Of a DNA stretch of 64,000 nt, positions 24,756 through 33,743 are shown piece after piece; the first letter of the stretch is position 1, and each line of letters begins with the position of its first letter. The stretch is taken from the NCBI RefSeq assembly GCF_004366635.1, contig NZ_SORN01000001.1, positions 448,435 through 512,434 on the forward strand, given 5' to 3'. This DNA is from Roseinatronobacter bogoriensis DSM 18756. GTDB taxonomy: Bacteria; Pseudomonadota; Alphaproteobacteria; Rhodobacterales; Rhodobacteraceae. The notes beneath the pieces were generated by a model. It saw only the letters and a list, made by a program, of their open reading frames with translations. It was not told the origin of the DNA and did no database searches. Made by a program: the position numbers and the translations under genes.

Positions 24756-25796
24756 CTATATTGCGCTCGTGACCGCTTTTGCCAGCGTTTGCGCGCCCTG
24801 GCGCACAGGATCGGCCGTGGGCAAGCCGGTGGTGTCTTCGACCTGTCGAATGGCTGCCTCTGCCTCGTGTTGAGAGAGGCGTGCTGTGTTCAGCGCAATC
24901 GCGACCACTTTGGCAGCGGTCAAGGCGCCCGCAGCCCGCGCCACGGCCTCGTTCAGGGCAATTACATCGCGCAATGGGGGAATGCGGACGCTGTCCAGTT
25001 CATCCAGCGTCTCCATCCCTGCGCGGTGGCACAGCACCATATGCGTACATGCACTGCCTCGCATCAAAGGCAGGGTTGCCGTGCTGCCGGGGTGCAAGAG
25101 AGAGCCTTGCCCTTCAACCACGACAAACTTGTGATTTGCGGCTTCAAGCACCATACGTTCGACCGCGCCGCCCGCATGATCGACGCGAATTGCATCAAGC
25201 GGGATGCCACGGCCAGTGATGGCGATACCTGTCTGCCCAGTGGCAAGAAATGCGGCATCATGGCCCATCTCCTGCAAACTGCGGGTCAGCTCCAATCCGG
25301 CCGTCATTTTGCCGATGGCCATATCCGTGCCCACCATCAGCACGCGTGTGTTGTCCAGCGCTGCCGCGCGGGCCATGCCAATTGGTGGCGCGTCGCCTTG
25401 GGGGACGCGCAAATCCCAGACCCACTGACCGGGGCGGAGGCGGTCGGCAAACATGGGTTGCAAGCGGTCATGCATTCCGTTGACAAGGCTCATGCCCCCG
25501 GCAATCGCCTGTTCCAGCACAGCGACCCAAGACTGTGGCAAGCGCCCGCCTGACGGGGCAGTGCCCAGCACCAGAACCTGCGCACCCAGCGCCTGCGCTT
25601 CTGCGAGGGTGGCGATAATGGGTATGTCGCTGTCCAGTGTGCACAGATCGCGCACGCGCTTGCCTGCCTGCGTGCTGTCGATGACGGCCACAACTGGGTT
25701 GCGACCATAGCGCAAGATGCCCTCGGCCATCTTGGCGTTCAGACTGCCCATTGTCGCCTCGGCAAACAGCGCAATGGGTTGGGTTGGGTCAAGCAT
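24756..25796 (-). CDS. dgcN: DgcN-type DUF1611 protein (N-acetyltransferase DgcN-like)
   Basis: A 346-residue DUF1611 protein. The N-terminal ~125 residues are Rossmann-like (VVAVIDSTQAGKRV); the C-terminal P-loop-like domain has VGTDMAIGKMT near 155 and VEGQGSLLHPG. The family includes DgcN, reported to acetylate D-glutamate, which works with the racemase DgcA. Here it is the last gene of the ten-gene minus-strand operon, and its start overlaps the dgcA-like stop by 8 bases, which supports functional pairing. A GGAGG sequence lies 8 bases upstream of the ATG. The substrate might be another D-amino acid. Confidence 0.85.
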   Translation of the reverse strand: MLDPTQPIALFAEATMGSLNAKMAEGILRYGRNPVVAVIDSTQAGKRVRDLCTLDSDIPIIATLAEAQALGAQVLVLGTAPSGGRLPQSWVAVLEQAIAGGMSLVNGMHDRLQPMFADRLRPGQWVWDLRVPQGDAPPIGMARAAALDNTRVLMVGTDMAIGKMTAGLELTRSLQEMGHDAAFLATGQTGIAITGRGIPLDAIRVDHAGGAVERMVLEAANHKFVVVEGQGSLLHPGSTATLPLMRGSACTHMVLCHRAGMETLDELDSVRIPPLRDVIALNEAVARAAGALTAAKVVAIALNTARLSQHEAEAAIRQVEDTTGLPTADPVRQGAQTLAKAVTSAI

Positions 25797-26820
25797 GCAA
25801 TCTGCCTCCGTGGCCAGGCTGGTCTGCGGGAAGGGTTACGCCATGCTCAAATGGCGCACCCGTCGCGGGGTCTGGGTCAAGGTTAAGGTGGGAATCGAGG
25901 TCGATATAGTCGAACAGTGCCGATAGCGATGCACCTGCCGCAATCGAAACCGAGCTTTCGCCCATGCAGCCGATCATGGTCTTCAGCCCATGCGCACGGG
26001 CGGTGGCGACGATGCGCAACGCCTCGGTAATTCCGCCGCATTTCATCAGCTTCAGGTTCACCCCGTCCACGCAATGCGCAAAGGCCGGAATATCACTGGA
26101 AAAGCGGCAGGATTCATCGACGAATATGGGCAGGGCGCGGTCGCGGAACAAATCGGGCAACTGATCTTCGGCGCCTTGAACAAGGGGCTGTTCGATATAT
26201 TCCACGCCCCTTGCCGCCAGCCAGCCCATCATGTGGCGCGCATCCGTCAATGACCACCCGCCATTGGCATCAACGCGCAGTGCTGCCTCACTGCCCGCAG
26301 CGGCTTCTTGCACAGCGATAAACATGGCCTTGTCGGCTTCGATTCCGTCGGTGCTGCCCAGTTTGATCTTCAGGGCCTTTGCCCCGCGCGCCAGCAAAAG
26401 CGGCACGCGTTCGCGCACCACATCGGGCGGGTTGATGCCCACAGTCAGCGAAGACACCACGCCGCGCCGCGCCAGCCCCAACAGTCGGTAAAGCGGCATA
26501 TTGGCCTGCTTGGCGCGCAAGTCCCACAGTGCCATATCCAGCGCCGCCAATGCGCATGCGCCCACGCCGCCCACATGCGCGCGCGCCCAGATATCATGGA
26601 TGGCACCGTCCAGACCTGATGCGCAAAACCCTTCAAGCTGCGCGCGGCCTTCGGTCACGCTGGCTGCGCCCTCAGTCTCGCCCGGGGCCATTTCGCCCCA
26701 GCCCGTCAGCTTGCCGTCGCTTACGGAAACAAACAGGTTCTCGCCCCCCAGAATCTCACCGCGTGAAATGCGCAGCGGGAAGCGTTTTTTCAGATACAGC
26801 GAATGGAATTCAACCTTCAT
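25789..26820 (-). CDS. dgcA: DgcA-type enolase-superfamily racemase/epimerase
   Basis: A 343-residue enolase-superfamily protein of the dipeptide-epimerase/muconate-cycloisomerase branch. The N-terminal capping domain is followed by a barrel with the catalytic Lys pair K151-x-K153 (LKIKLG), metal ligands Asp184 (RVDANGG), Glu210 (YIEQPL) and Asp235 (FVDES), and a second Lys in LKLMKCGG (about 257). The two-lysine layout fits 1,1-proton-transfer racemisation. DgcA proteins racemise N-acetyl-D-glutamate; L-Ala-D/L-Glu epimerase is the alternative. It overlaps both neighbours by 4-8 bases. Pairing with DUF1611 favours DgcA. Confidence 0.86.
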   Translation of the reverse strand: MKVEFHSLYLKKRFPLRISRGEILGGENLFVSVSDGKLTGWGEMAPGETEGAASVTEGRAQLEGFCASGLDGAIHDIWARAHVGGVGACALAALDMALWDLRAKQANMPLYRLLGLARRGVVSSLTVGINPPDVVRERVPLLLARGAKALKIKLGSTDGIEADKAMFIAVQEAAAGSEAALRVDANGGWSLTDARHMMGWLAARGVEYIEQPLVQGAEDQLPDLFRDRALPIFVDESCRFSSDIPAFAHCVDGVNLKLMKCGGITEALRIVATARAHGLKTMIGCMGESSVSIAAGASLSALFDYIDLDSHLNLDPDPATGAPFEHGVTLPADQPGHGGRLHA

Positions 26821-27833
26821 GACGCGCCTTTCAGGAACGCAGTCAGATTGTCCGACAGCGCGTCAGAGACATAGCCGCCCTCTTGCACCAGCACCAGTGG
26901 CAGGCCAAGCCGGGCAATCGCCTCTGCCATCACCTGAAAGCCCGGTGTGGTGATCGCCAGCCCCTTGAACGGGTCATCAATATGCGCATCCAGCCCCAGC
27001 GCCACGACAATAACATCAGCGCCAAAGGCGTGAATGCGCGCCAGTGCCGTGTCGAGGGTTTTCAGATAGTCTGCGTCACCTGTGCCGCGTGGCAGCGGCA
27101 GGTTCAGGTTATAGCCGATCCCGCGCCCCTCTCCGCGTTCCTGCGCGGCGCCCCAATAGAACGGATAAAACCGGTCAGGGTCGGCATGCAGCGAGATTGT
27201 CAGCACATCATCGCGGGCATAGAAAATGCCCTGAGTGCCATTCCCATGATGCACATCAACATCCAGAATGGCAGGGCGCAGGCCATTTTCACGCAGCCGT
27301 TCGGCGGCAATGCCGGAGTTGTTCAGAAAGCAGAACCCCCCGGCCAGATCGGTGAAGGCATGGTGGCCGGGCGGGCGCGAGAGCACATAGACCGCACGCT
27401 CGCCCCCCGCGACCAGATCAGCGCCAGTGATGGCTGATTGCGCGGACCAATAGGCCGCTTTCCATGTATGTGCGCCAATCGGACAGGATGTGTCGGTCTG
27501 ATGGTAACCTGCCTGACCCAGCGCGGATTTCGGGTAATTGTTGCGGCGGTCGGCAGGGTGGATATTCGGGATCACCTCTGGACCTGCATCGGGGATACGC
27601 TGCCAGCGTGCGTAGATGTTTTGCAGGAAATGCAGGTATTCCGCACTGTGTATCGCGGCAATCGGGCCTAGCCCTGCATCATCGGGTGCCTGAAACTGGC
27701 AGCCCGCCGCTTGTGCCCCTGCCATAAGGCGCGCGATGCGTTCGGGGGCTTCGGGGCTGGGATAGGTTTTCCCATTGGCCATGTAATGCTGCGGGTCATG
27801 CAGGCGTTGGCGGTCGTCGAATATGGCTTTCAT
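26817..27833 (-). CDS. Acetylpolyamine amidohydrolase-like deacetylase
   Basis: A 338-residue arginase/histone-deacetylase-fold zinc amidohydrolase. Length and layout match Mycoplana ramosa acetylpolyamine amidohydrolase rather than eukaryotic-type HDACs. Visible residues are the catalytic His pair 157-158 (RPPGHHA), zinc ligands Asp193 and His195 (DVDVHHGNGTQ) and Asp282 (LGLDAHIDDP). It should release acetate from an N-acetylated amine or amino acid. Its place beside an N-acetyltransferase-like and an N-acetyl-amino-acid racemase-like gene suggests that the operon's intermediates are N-acetylated. Both ends overlap neighbours as ATGA. Confidence 0.88.
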   Translation of the reverse strand: MKAIFDDRQRLHDPQHYMANGKTYPSPEAPERIARLMAGAQAAGCQFQAPDDAGLGPIAAIHSAEYLHFLQNIYARWQRIPDAGPEVIPNIHPADRRNNYPKSALGQAGYHQTDTSCPIGAHTWKAAYWSAQSAITGADLVAGGERAVYVLSRPPGHHAFTDLAGGFCFLNNSGIAAERLRENGLRPAILDVDVHHGNGTQGIFYARDDVLTISLHADPDRFYPFYWGAAQERGEGRGIGYNLNLPLPRGTGDADYLKTLDTALARIHAFGADVIVVALGLDAHIDDPFKGLAITTPGFQVMAEAIARLGLPLVLVQEGGYVSDALSDNLTAFLKGAS

Positions 27834-28324
27834 GCGGTCCTCTTGATCAGGTCTGCCACGCGCTGCGGGTCAAGGCGCATTTCCTGCATGCCGGTTGCAG
27901 GCTGAAACCCCAGTCGCTGGTAAAAACGTTGGGCGGAATGGCTGTGGTCATAGACCGCAAGTTTCAGCCAGCTTGCCTGCCAGAGCGCTGCGCCATCGCG
28001 CGCAACTTGCGCCAAGAGCCTTGCGCCCAGACCTTGCCCGCGTGCCTCTGCGCTGACCCACAGATCCGAGATATAGACCCCCGCCGCACCGCGAACTGTC
28101 GAGAAGACAGGGCTGTAAAGCGCCGCCCCAAGGATCTTGTCGCCTTGCAATGCCAAAAGCCCATGCGCGGCGGGTTCTGTGCCCAGAACCGCCTGGGCTA
28201 GCACGGCGCTGTCGGTGGCGTAGTCCTCGGATAGCTCGGCGCTCAATGCGCGCAAGGCCGCTTCCAGTCGTGCAAGGTCGCCGCTGTTGCTCACTTTGCG
28301 AAAGATCATCACATCATCGCGCAT
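27830..28324 (-). CDS. GNAT-family N-acetyltransferase
   Basis: A 164-residue single-domain GNAT protein. The acetyl-CoA pyrophosphate loop is R-G-Q-G-L-G in SAEARGQGLGARLL (about 96-101), followed by the conserved C-terminal Tyr region HSAQRFYQRLGFQ. GNATs acetylate amines on small molecules or proteins. In this operon it could acylate the imported amine or an intermediate. It overlaps the BKACE gene by 11 bases and the deacetylase gene by 4. The substrate is unknown. Confidence 0.86.
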   Translation of the reverse strand: MRDDVMIFRKVSNSGDLARLEAALRALSAELSEDYATDSAVLAQAVLGTEPAAHGLLALQGDKILGAALYSPVFSTVRGAAGVYISDLWVSAEARGQGLGARLLAQVARDGAALWQASWLKLAVYDHSHSAQRFYQRLGFQPATGMQEMRLDPQRVADLIKRTA

Positions 28325-29243
28325 TGATCTGCTCCGCGCCCTTTAACCCCAATGTGGCGCGCACCGCGTCGGGGGTCATGACATTGCGGCCAAGGCGCTC
28401 GACAATCTCGCGGATTTTCATCACCTGTTCGGCGTTCGACCGGGCAAGCTGGCCGCGCGCAATTGTCAGGCTGTCTTCCAGCCCCACGCGCACATGTCCG
28501 CCCATCGCGGCAGATTGGGTGATCAGCGGCATCTGGAACCGGCCCGCCGCCAGCACGGAAAACAGATAATCATCCCCGAACAGCTTGTCTGCGATGCGTT
28601 TCATATGGGTCAGATTCTCGGCATCCGGCCCCATGCCGCCCAGCACACCAAAAACGAACTGGATGAAGAAGGGCGGCTTTACCAGGCCGCGATCGGCGAA
28701 ATGGCGCAGCATATACAGGTGGCTCAGATCATAGCATTCAAACTCGAACCGCGCGCCACGCTCTGCCCCGAGGCTGGTCAGGATGCGCGCAATGTCGCGC
28801 GGTGTGTTCTTGAACACCAGATCATCGGTATTTTCCAGAAAGGGTTTTTCCCAATCATGCAACCAGTCACGCTCACGCCCCAGCATCGGGTAAAGCGCGA
28901 AATTCATCGTGCCCATGTTCAGCGAAGCCATTTCAGGCGCAATTTCCAAGGGCGCCGCCAGCCGGTCATCCAGCGACATGACAGCACTGCCGCCTGTGGA
29001 CAGATTCAGCACCGCGTCCGTGTCGCGCGCGAGTGTGGGCACAAAACCGTTGAAATGCGCCAATGCTGCCGAAGGCTGGCCCGTCACCGGATCACGCGCA
29101 TGCAGGTGCAGGATGGACGCGCCCGCGTGCGCGGCCTCGATGCCTTGGCGCGCGATATCCGCACCGGTGAAAGGCAGATGTGGCGACATGCTGGGGGTGT
29201 GGATAGACCCCGTCAAGGCGCAGGTAATGATAATTCCAGACAT
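28314..29243 (-). CDS. BKACE (DUF849) beta-keto acid cleavage enzyme
   Basis: A 309-residue TIM-barrel enzyme of the BKACE family, whose founder is 3-keto-5-aminohexanoate cleavage enzyme Kce. These enzymes condense a beta-keto acid with acetyl-CoA and split it into acetoacetate and a new acyl-CoA. The zinc His pair is at 46 and 48 in ILHLHARDP, exactly the Kce numbering, and the N-terminal IITCALTGS strand is typical. The beta-keto substrate is unknown; it would plausibly be made by the aminotransferase encoded just upstream. The start at 29243 lies 4 bases after that gene's stop. Confidence 0.92.
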   Translation of the reverse strand: MSGIIITCALTGSIHTPSMSPHLPFTGADIARQGIEAAHAGASILHLHARDPVTGQPSAALAHFNGFVPTLARDTDAVLNLSTGGSAVMSLDDRLAAPLEIAPEMASLNMGTMNFALYPMLGRERDWLHDWEKPFLENTDDLVFKNTPRDIARILTSLGAERGARFEFECYDLSHLYMLRHFADRGLVKPPFFIQFVFGVLGGMGPDAENLTHMKRIADKLFGDDYLFSVLAAGRFQMPLITQSAAMGGHVRVGLEDSLTIARGQLARSNAEQVMKIREIVERLGRNVMTPDAVRATLGLKGAEQINAR

Positions 29244-29247
29244 GTCT

Positions 29248-30582
29248 TCAGGCCATTTCTGCAAGTGCCAGTTCATCGGCCAGACGGGTCAGCGCGGCAT
29301 CAAGCGTGTCCGCAATCTCGTCCAGATGCGCCTCGGTCACGATCAGGGGCGGGCAGACCATGATATGATCGCCTTCCACCCCGTCGCGGGTGCGGCGGGA
29401 ATAGACGATCAGTCCCATCTCATAGGCAATATCAACAAGGCGCTGATGCGCGTTCAAGGCGCTGGGCAAGGGGGCTTTGGTCACCGGATCGGCCATCAAC
29501 TCGAAGGCAAGCAACAAGCCCTGACCACGCACATCACCGATAATCGGGTGGCGCGTCATCAGCGCATCCAGCCGATGGCGCAACGCGGCCCCCATCACGG
29601 CTGCATTCTGCACAAGGTCCAGCCGTGCGATTTCATCAATCACGGCCCCGCCAGCCGCACAGGCCAGCGGATTGCCCGCATAGGTGAACCCATGCAGGAA
29701 ACCGCCCCCTTCCAGCACTGCGCCCACCAGATCGTCGCGCGCGGCAATCGCGCCAAGGGGCACATATCCGGCCGCAAAGCCTTTCGACAGAACCACGATG
29801 TCAGGCGACAGATTCCAATGTTCCAGCCCCAGAAAGCGGCCGGTGCGCCCCGCGCCGGTCATCACCTCGTCAAGGATCAGCAGCACCCCGTAGCGGCGGC
29901 AAATCTCCTGCACTGCTTGCATATAGCCGACAGGCGGCACCAATGCGCCGGTCGAGGCGCCACCAATGGGTTCCACGATAAAGGCCAGCACTGACCCCGG
30001 CCCCTGGGCAAGGATTTCAGTCTCCAGCATGGCGGCGTAATGCGCGCCGGTGGCCGGGTCGGTGGGGTCCAGCCCGTCAAGATAGGCGCGTGGCGCAGGG
30101 ATTTTGGGCATCTCGCGCATCATCGGTGCGAAAGGGTCAGTCAGAGGGGTGTAGCCTGTGACAGCCAGCGCGCCCAAGGTGCAGCCATGATAGGACGGGC
30201 TGCGGCTGATCACCCTCCACCGGCCAGCTTGCCCGATGGCCAAAGCGTGTTGGCGCGCAAGTTTGATGGCCGATTCCACCGCTTCCGACCCGCCCGATAC
30301 AAAAAACACCTTGTTCATGCCTTCAGGGCAAAGCGCGGCAGTTCTGGCAGCCAGTTGCTCGGATGCTTCAGTTTCAAAATGCAGCCGGTAACCGAAGGTC
30401 GATTTCTCCATCTGGCGGCGCATGGCATCCAGCACATTGGGGTTGGAATGGCCAATATTGCACACCATCGCGCCGCTTGAACCATCCAGATAGCGCTTGC
30501 CGTCAACGTCCCACATATAGACGCCGCGCGCCTGATCCAGCAGGGGGCGGCGCTGACTTGTCTGATAGAATAGATGGCTCAT
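29248..30582 (-). CDS. Class III (omega-amino acid type) aminotransferase
   Basis: A 444-residue class III PLP aminotransferase. It has GSSGAMVCNIGHSNP near the N-terminus, the PLP-ring Asp in LILDEVMTGAGRTG, and Schiff-base Lys267 in VLSKGFAAGY. The class acts on omega-amino acids, polyamines, diamines or beta-amino acids. In this operon it likely deaminates the imported or deacetylated amine to a keto acid or aldehyde. The ORF is open upstream to 30933, but the ATG at 30582 (MSHLFYQ) is 5 bases after the transporter ATPase stop and gives the normal length. Confidence 0.93.
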   Translation of the reverse strand: MSHLFYQTSQRRPLLDQARGVYMWDVDGKRYLDGSSGAMVCNIGHSNPNVLDAMRRQMEKSTFGYRLHFETEASEQLAARTAALCPEGMNKVFFVSGGSEAVESAIKLARQHALAIGQAGRWRVISRSPSYHGCTLGALAVTGYTPLTDPFAPMMREMPKIPAPRAYLDGLDPTDPATGAHYAAMLETEILAQGPGSVLAFIVEPIGGASTGALVPPVGYMQAVQEICRRYGVLLILDEVMTGAGRTGRFLGLEHWNLSPDIVVLSKGFAAGYVPLGAIAARDDLVGAVLEGGGFLHGFTYAGNPLACAAGGAVIDEIARLDLVQNAAVMGAALRHRLDALMTRHPIIGDVRGQGLLLAFELMADPVTKAPLPSALNAHQRLVDIAYEMGLIVYSRRTRDGVEGDHIMVCPPLIVTEAHLDEIADTLDAALTRLADELALAEMA

Positions 30583-30587
30583 GGTAT

Positions 30588-31661
30588 TTATCCGGGAAGG
30601 GCCGCGCAATCTTGCGGCCTGAGTGTCATATGCACCTGCGCGCCTGCAGGAAAGGGGCGGTCGTCGATCATGTTGATGGCTTGCAACTGCATATCGCCTG
30701 CGCGAACGAAATAGCGCACGGACTGGCCTTGGTAATCGACGGTTTCGACCGTCGCAGGGGCTGAAAACGCGCCACCTTCGGGCGGACTGTCGCGCAGCAA
30801 CAGTTTTTCGGCGCGGATCACCAGCTTGGCGGCACCTTCGCCTGCCAGATGCGGGGCCTTGGCGCTGGGCACGGTGATTTGTCCAAAGACGGGAACCTCC
30901 AGAACAGCCCCTTCTCCCCCGCGCGACAGGCATCGCCCGTCAAGGATGTTTGACGCGCCCAGAAAGCGCGCGACAAATTCGCTGGCAGGGGTGTTGTACA
31001 CCTCTTGCGGTGCGCCGACCTGTTCGACCCGCCCGTTGCTCATGACAACAATCTGGTCGGACATGGCCAGCGCTTCGGACTGGTCATGCGTCACAAATAC
31101 AGTCGTAACACCGATGCGCGCTTGAATATTCTTCAACTCCACGCGCATATCCTCGCGCAGATTGGCGTCCAGCGCCGAAAGTGGTTCATCCAGCAGCAGC
31201 ACATCCGGCTCGATCACGATGGCGCGGGCCAAAGCGATGCGCTGTTGCTGCCCACCTGACAGCGCCTTGGGGTATCGATTACCCAGATGCGGCAGTTGCA
31301 CCAGCTCCAGCGCTTCCTTCACGCGCCGCGCGATTTCCGACTTCGCAACATTGCGGTAGCGCAGGCCGAAGGCCACATTCTCGGCCACAGTCTTGTGCGG
31401 AAACAGGGCGTAATTCTGAAACACCAATCCCAGATTGCGCTTGTGGATCGGCACATCATTGACGCGTTTGCCATTGATGATGATCTCGCCCTCGGTTGGG
31501 TCCAGCAGCCCTGCAATCATGCGCAGCGTTGTTGTCTTGCCACAACCTGATGGCCCAAGCAGCGTGGTAAAGCTGCCCTCGGGTATGTCCATCGAGGTCT
31601 TTTCGACTGCGGTAAATGTCCCGAAGCGCTTCACGATGTTGTTCAGATTAACCGCGCCCAT
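30588..31661 (-). CDS. Polyamine-family ABC transporter ATPase (PotA-like)
   Basis: A 357-residue ATPase of the PotA/FbpC branch. It contains Walker A GPSGCGKTT near 36, signature LSGGQQQR, Walker B VLLLDEPLSALD and the PotA-type FVTHDQSEALAMSD stretch. A C-terminal TOBE domain (about 280-357) is typical of spermidine/putrescine importers. It powers the permease pair encoded upstream. The start ATG at 31661 opens the family sequence MGAVNLNNIVKRFG. It is separated from the binding-protein gene by 115 bases holding a GC-rich hairpin. Confidence 0.94.
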   Translation of the reverse strand: MGAVNLNNIVKRFGTFTAVEKTSMDIPEGSFTTLLGPSGCGKTTTLRMIAGLLDPTEGEIIINGKRVNDVPIHKRNLGLVFQNYALFPHKTVAENVAFGLRYRNVAKSEIARRVKEALELVQLPHLGNRYPKALSGGQQQRIALARAIVIEPDVLLLDEPLSALDANLREDMRVELKNIQARIGVTTVFVTHDQSEALAMSDQIVVMSNGRVEQVGAPQEVYNTPASEFVARFLGASNILDGRCLSRGGEGAVLEVPVFGQITVPSAKAPHLAGEGAAKLVIRAEKLLLRDSPPEGGAFSAPATVETVDYQGQSVRYFVRAGDMQLQAINMIDDRPFPAGAQVHMTLRPQDCAALPG

Positions 31662-31710
31662 ACTCTGCCTTTCTTGGCATAACATCTGACAGACCGATCT
31701 CGGCACATGT

Positions 31711-31769
31711 CATTTTCTTGCCGGAAATACTCCCCCCGGAGGGGGCGCAGGGGGGGGCACCCCCCCTGC
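31711..31769. repeat. GC-rich 3'-end element, copy B, with intercistronic hairpin
   Basis: A leader at 31711-31732 matches copy A (12928-12949) in 20 of 22 bases. It is followed by a short C-run/G-run hairpin and a perfect 10-bp stem (31747-31756 with 31760-31769). The element lies 7 bases after the solute-binding-protein stop and before the ATPase start in the minus direction. It has no T tract on the minus strand, so it more likely protects the upstream mRNA or attenuates transcription than ends it. Confidence 0.7.
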
Positions 31770-31776
31770 CTTTCCT

Positions 31777-32919
31777 TTAGAAACCGCGCTGCACGCGGGC
31801 AAAGGTTTCCGACCATTCGGCCTCGTTCCCGTTCCAGTAAACCGGGTCGGCAAAGGTCAGCGATTCCAGCGTACCAGTCGGGTCATAGGCGGGCAGGGTC
31901 GGGATCTTCTCGCCCAGATCGACCTTGGTGCCATCCAGCGCAGGCGGGTAGTTCTGCCCCTCTGCCACCGCGATCGAGGTTTCGGGCGCCAGCATGAAGT
32001 TCAGCAGTTCTTCACAAGCCTCGACCGGCGAGCCTTTGATCACGAACAGACATTCCTGCCAGCCAAAGCTGTTGGGCGCGTCGTAATAGCCGATGTCATG
32101 GCCCTGCTCTTGCAGCGCCGCAATGCGGCCTGACCAGCCTTCGGTCACATAGATTTCTTCTTCGGCCAGCAGGCTCATCAATTCGGCACCAGACCCCCAG
32201 TATTTCAGTGCAAGGTCACGGTGGGTGCGAATGGCGTCCCATGCGGCTTCCATATCCTGAATGTCATTGGGGCTTTGGCCAGTTTGCAGTGCGGCATACC
32301 ACAGCCGTGTGCGCCAGTCGCTCCACCCGCCGATCTTACCCTGATATTCCGGGTCGATCAGGATAGACGCGCCCTTCTCGCGGATTTCTTCATCCGAGAT
32401 ATAGGCGCGGTTATAGGCCAACCCGGTGGTGCCATAGTTATAGGGCACGGCGGACAGGTGGTCGGGCGTGATACCGCGGAATGCATTGGTCAGCGCGTCC
32501 ATGACCAGTTCCATATTCGGGATATTGTCGAGGTTCAGTTCGACATCCAGCCCGAAATTCACATAGCGCGCATAGTCGAACACACCTGACAGATGGGCGA
32601 TGTTATATTCGCCTTCCTGACTGGACCGGACCTGCGCCAGATATTCGTCACCGCCCGAAAACGTGCCATCAACCACGGTGATGCCAGTCGCTGCGGTATA
32701 AGGGTCGAAGGCGTGCCGGCGGAACGCCTCTGACACGACGCCGCCCCAGCCGTCGAAGCGCACCTGCGTCACATCCTGCGCGAAGGCCATTTTCGCAAAG
32801 GGGGTCTGCACGCCGTAAGCCACGCCAGCCGCGCCAATCAGCCCCAGAAAGCTGCGGCGGTCAAGGTCGCCATTGCGGTAGCGTTCCAGCAGACGTTCAT
32901 AACGTTTGGTATTGTCCAT
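31777..32919 (-). CDS. Polyamine-family ABC solute-binding protein (Tat signal)
   Basis: A 380-residue periplasmic binding protein of the PotD/PotF family. The N-terminus has a twin-arginine signal (LDRRSFLGLIGAAG) and the mature start VRFDGWGG. Central motifs are VPYNYGTTGLAYN and the PEYQGKIG hinge region. Binding-site residues cannot be assigned by eye, so the ligand could be a polyamine, another amine or an amino acid. It follows the permease gene by 38 bases and is followed by a stable hairpin, which fits extra expression of the binding protein relative to the ATPase. Confidence 0.92.
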   Translation of the reverse strand: MDNTKRYERLLERYRNGDLDRRSFLGLIGAAGVAYGVQTPFAKMAFAQDVTQVRFDGWGGVVSEAFRRHAFDPYTAATGITVVDGTFSGGDEYLAQVRSSQEGEYNIAHLSGVFDYARYVNFGLDVELNLDNIPNMELVMDALTNAFRGITPDHLSAVPYNYGTTGLAYNRAYISDEEIREKGASILIDPEYQGKIGGWSDWRTRLWYAALQTGQSPNDIQDMEAAWDAIRTHRDLALKYWGSGAELMSLLAEEEIYVTEGWSGRIAALQEQGHDIGYYDAPNSFGWQECLFVIKGSPVEACEELLNFMLAPETSIAVAEGQNYPPALDGTKVDLGEKIPTLPAYDPTGTLESLTFADPVYWNGNEAEWSETFARVQRGF

Positions 32920-32957
32920 GTCTCGTATCTCCTTGTTGGTTGGGGGTGTTGCGGTTC

Positions 32958-33743
32958 TTAGATGCCGCGTTTTATGGAAATCTGGCGCGCAATCGCGGCA
33001 CCCAGCAAAGGCAGCCCCACAGTGATGACGATCATCACTGTGCCAAGGGCATTGATCTCGGGGCTGATGGAGTTTCGCAGCATCGAAAAGATCTGCGTTG
33101 GCACGGTTTCGACCCCGCCGGGCTTCCAGAACAATGTGCCGGTGATATCATCAAAGGAAATCGTGAAGGCAAACAGCGCACCAGCCGCAACGGCGGGCAT
33201 CAGCAATGGCAGGGTGACGGAGAAAAAGGTCTGTATCGGCGAGGCCCCAAGGCTGAGCGCGGCTTCTTCCACATCACGCCGGATACTGACCAGCCGCGCT
33301 TGCACGACCAGAATGACAAAGGGCAGCGTAAAGATGACATGCCCTGCCAGCAGCAGCGCGAAACTCTTGCCGATGCCCAGCCAGTTCAGGAACAGCAGTA
33401 GCGCCACTGCCAGCACCACTTCGGGCACAAGAATAGGGGCGATCAGGATAGTTGTGATCAGGTTTTTCCCGCGCATTGTGTAGCGCACCAGCGCAAGGCT
33501 GGCCAGAACGCCCAAGGTTGTGGAAATCAGCGCTGTCAGCAGGCCCAAAACCAAGGATGTGCGAAACGCGCGCATCACCGCGTCATTGTTCCACAATGCC
33601 TCGAACCAGCGCAGGGAAACGCCCGTCATGGGAAAGCTGCCAAACTGGTTCTGGTTGAACGACAGCAACACCACCACGACCACAGGCAGGAACATGAACA
33701 GATAGACCAGAATCGTATATGCGCGAATTGCAGCCCAGCCCAT
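32958..33743 (-). CDS. Polyamine-family ABC permease (PotC-like)
   Basis: A 261-residue inner-membrane permease with about six membrane segments. The N-terminal anchor ends in VVVVLLSFNQNQF, typical of PotC, and the EAA loop is EEAALSLGASPIQTFFSVTLPLLMP. It partners the PotB-like permease. The ATG at 33743 overlaps the upstream gene's stop by one base (TAATG). The longer upstream frame to 33962 is only read-through of the neighbouring gene. Confidence 0.94.
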   Translation of the reverse strand: MGWAAIRAYTILVYLFMFLPVVVVVLLSFNQNQFGSFPMTGVSLRWFEALWNNDAVMRAFRTSLVLGLLTALISTTLGVLASLALVRYTMRGKNLITTILIAPILVPEVVLAVALLLFLNWLGIGKSFALLLAGHVIFTLPFVILVVQARLVSIRRDVEEAALSLGASPIQTFFSVTLPLLMPAVAAGALFAFTISFDDITGTLFWKPGGVETVPTQIFSMLRNSISPEINALGTVMIVITVGLPLLGAAIARQISIKRGI

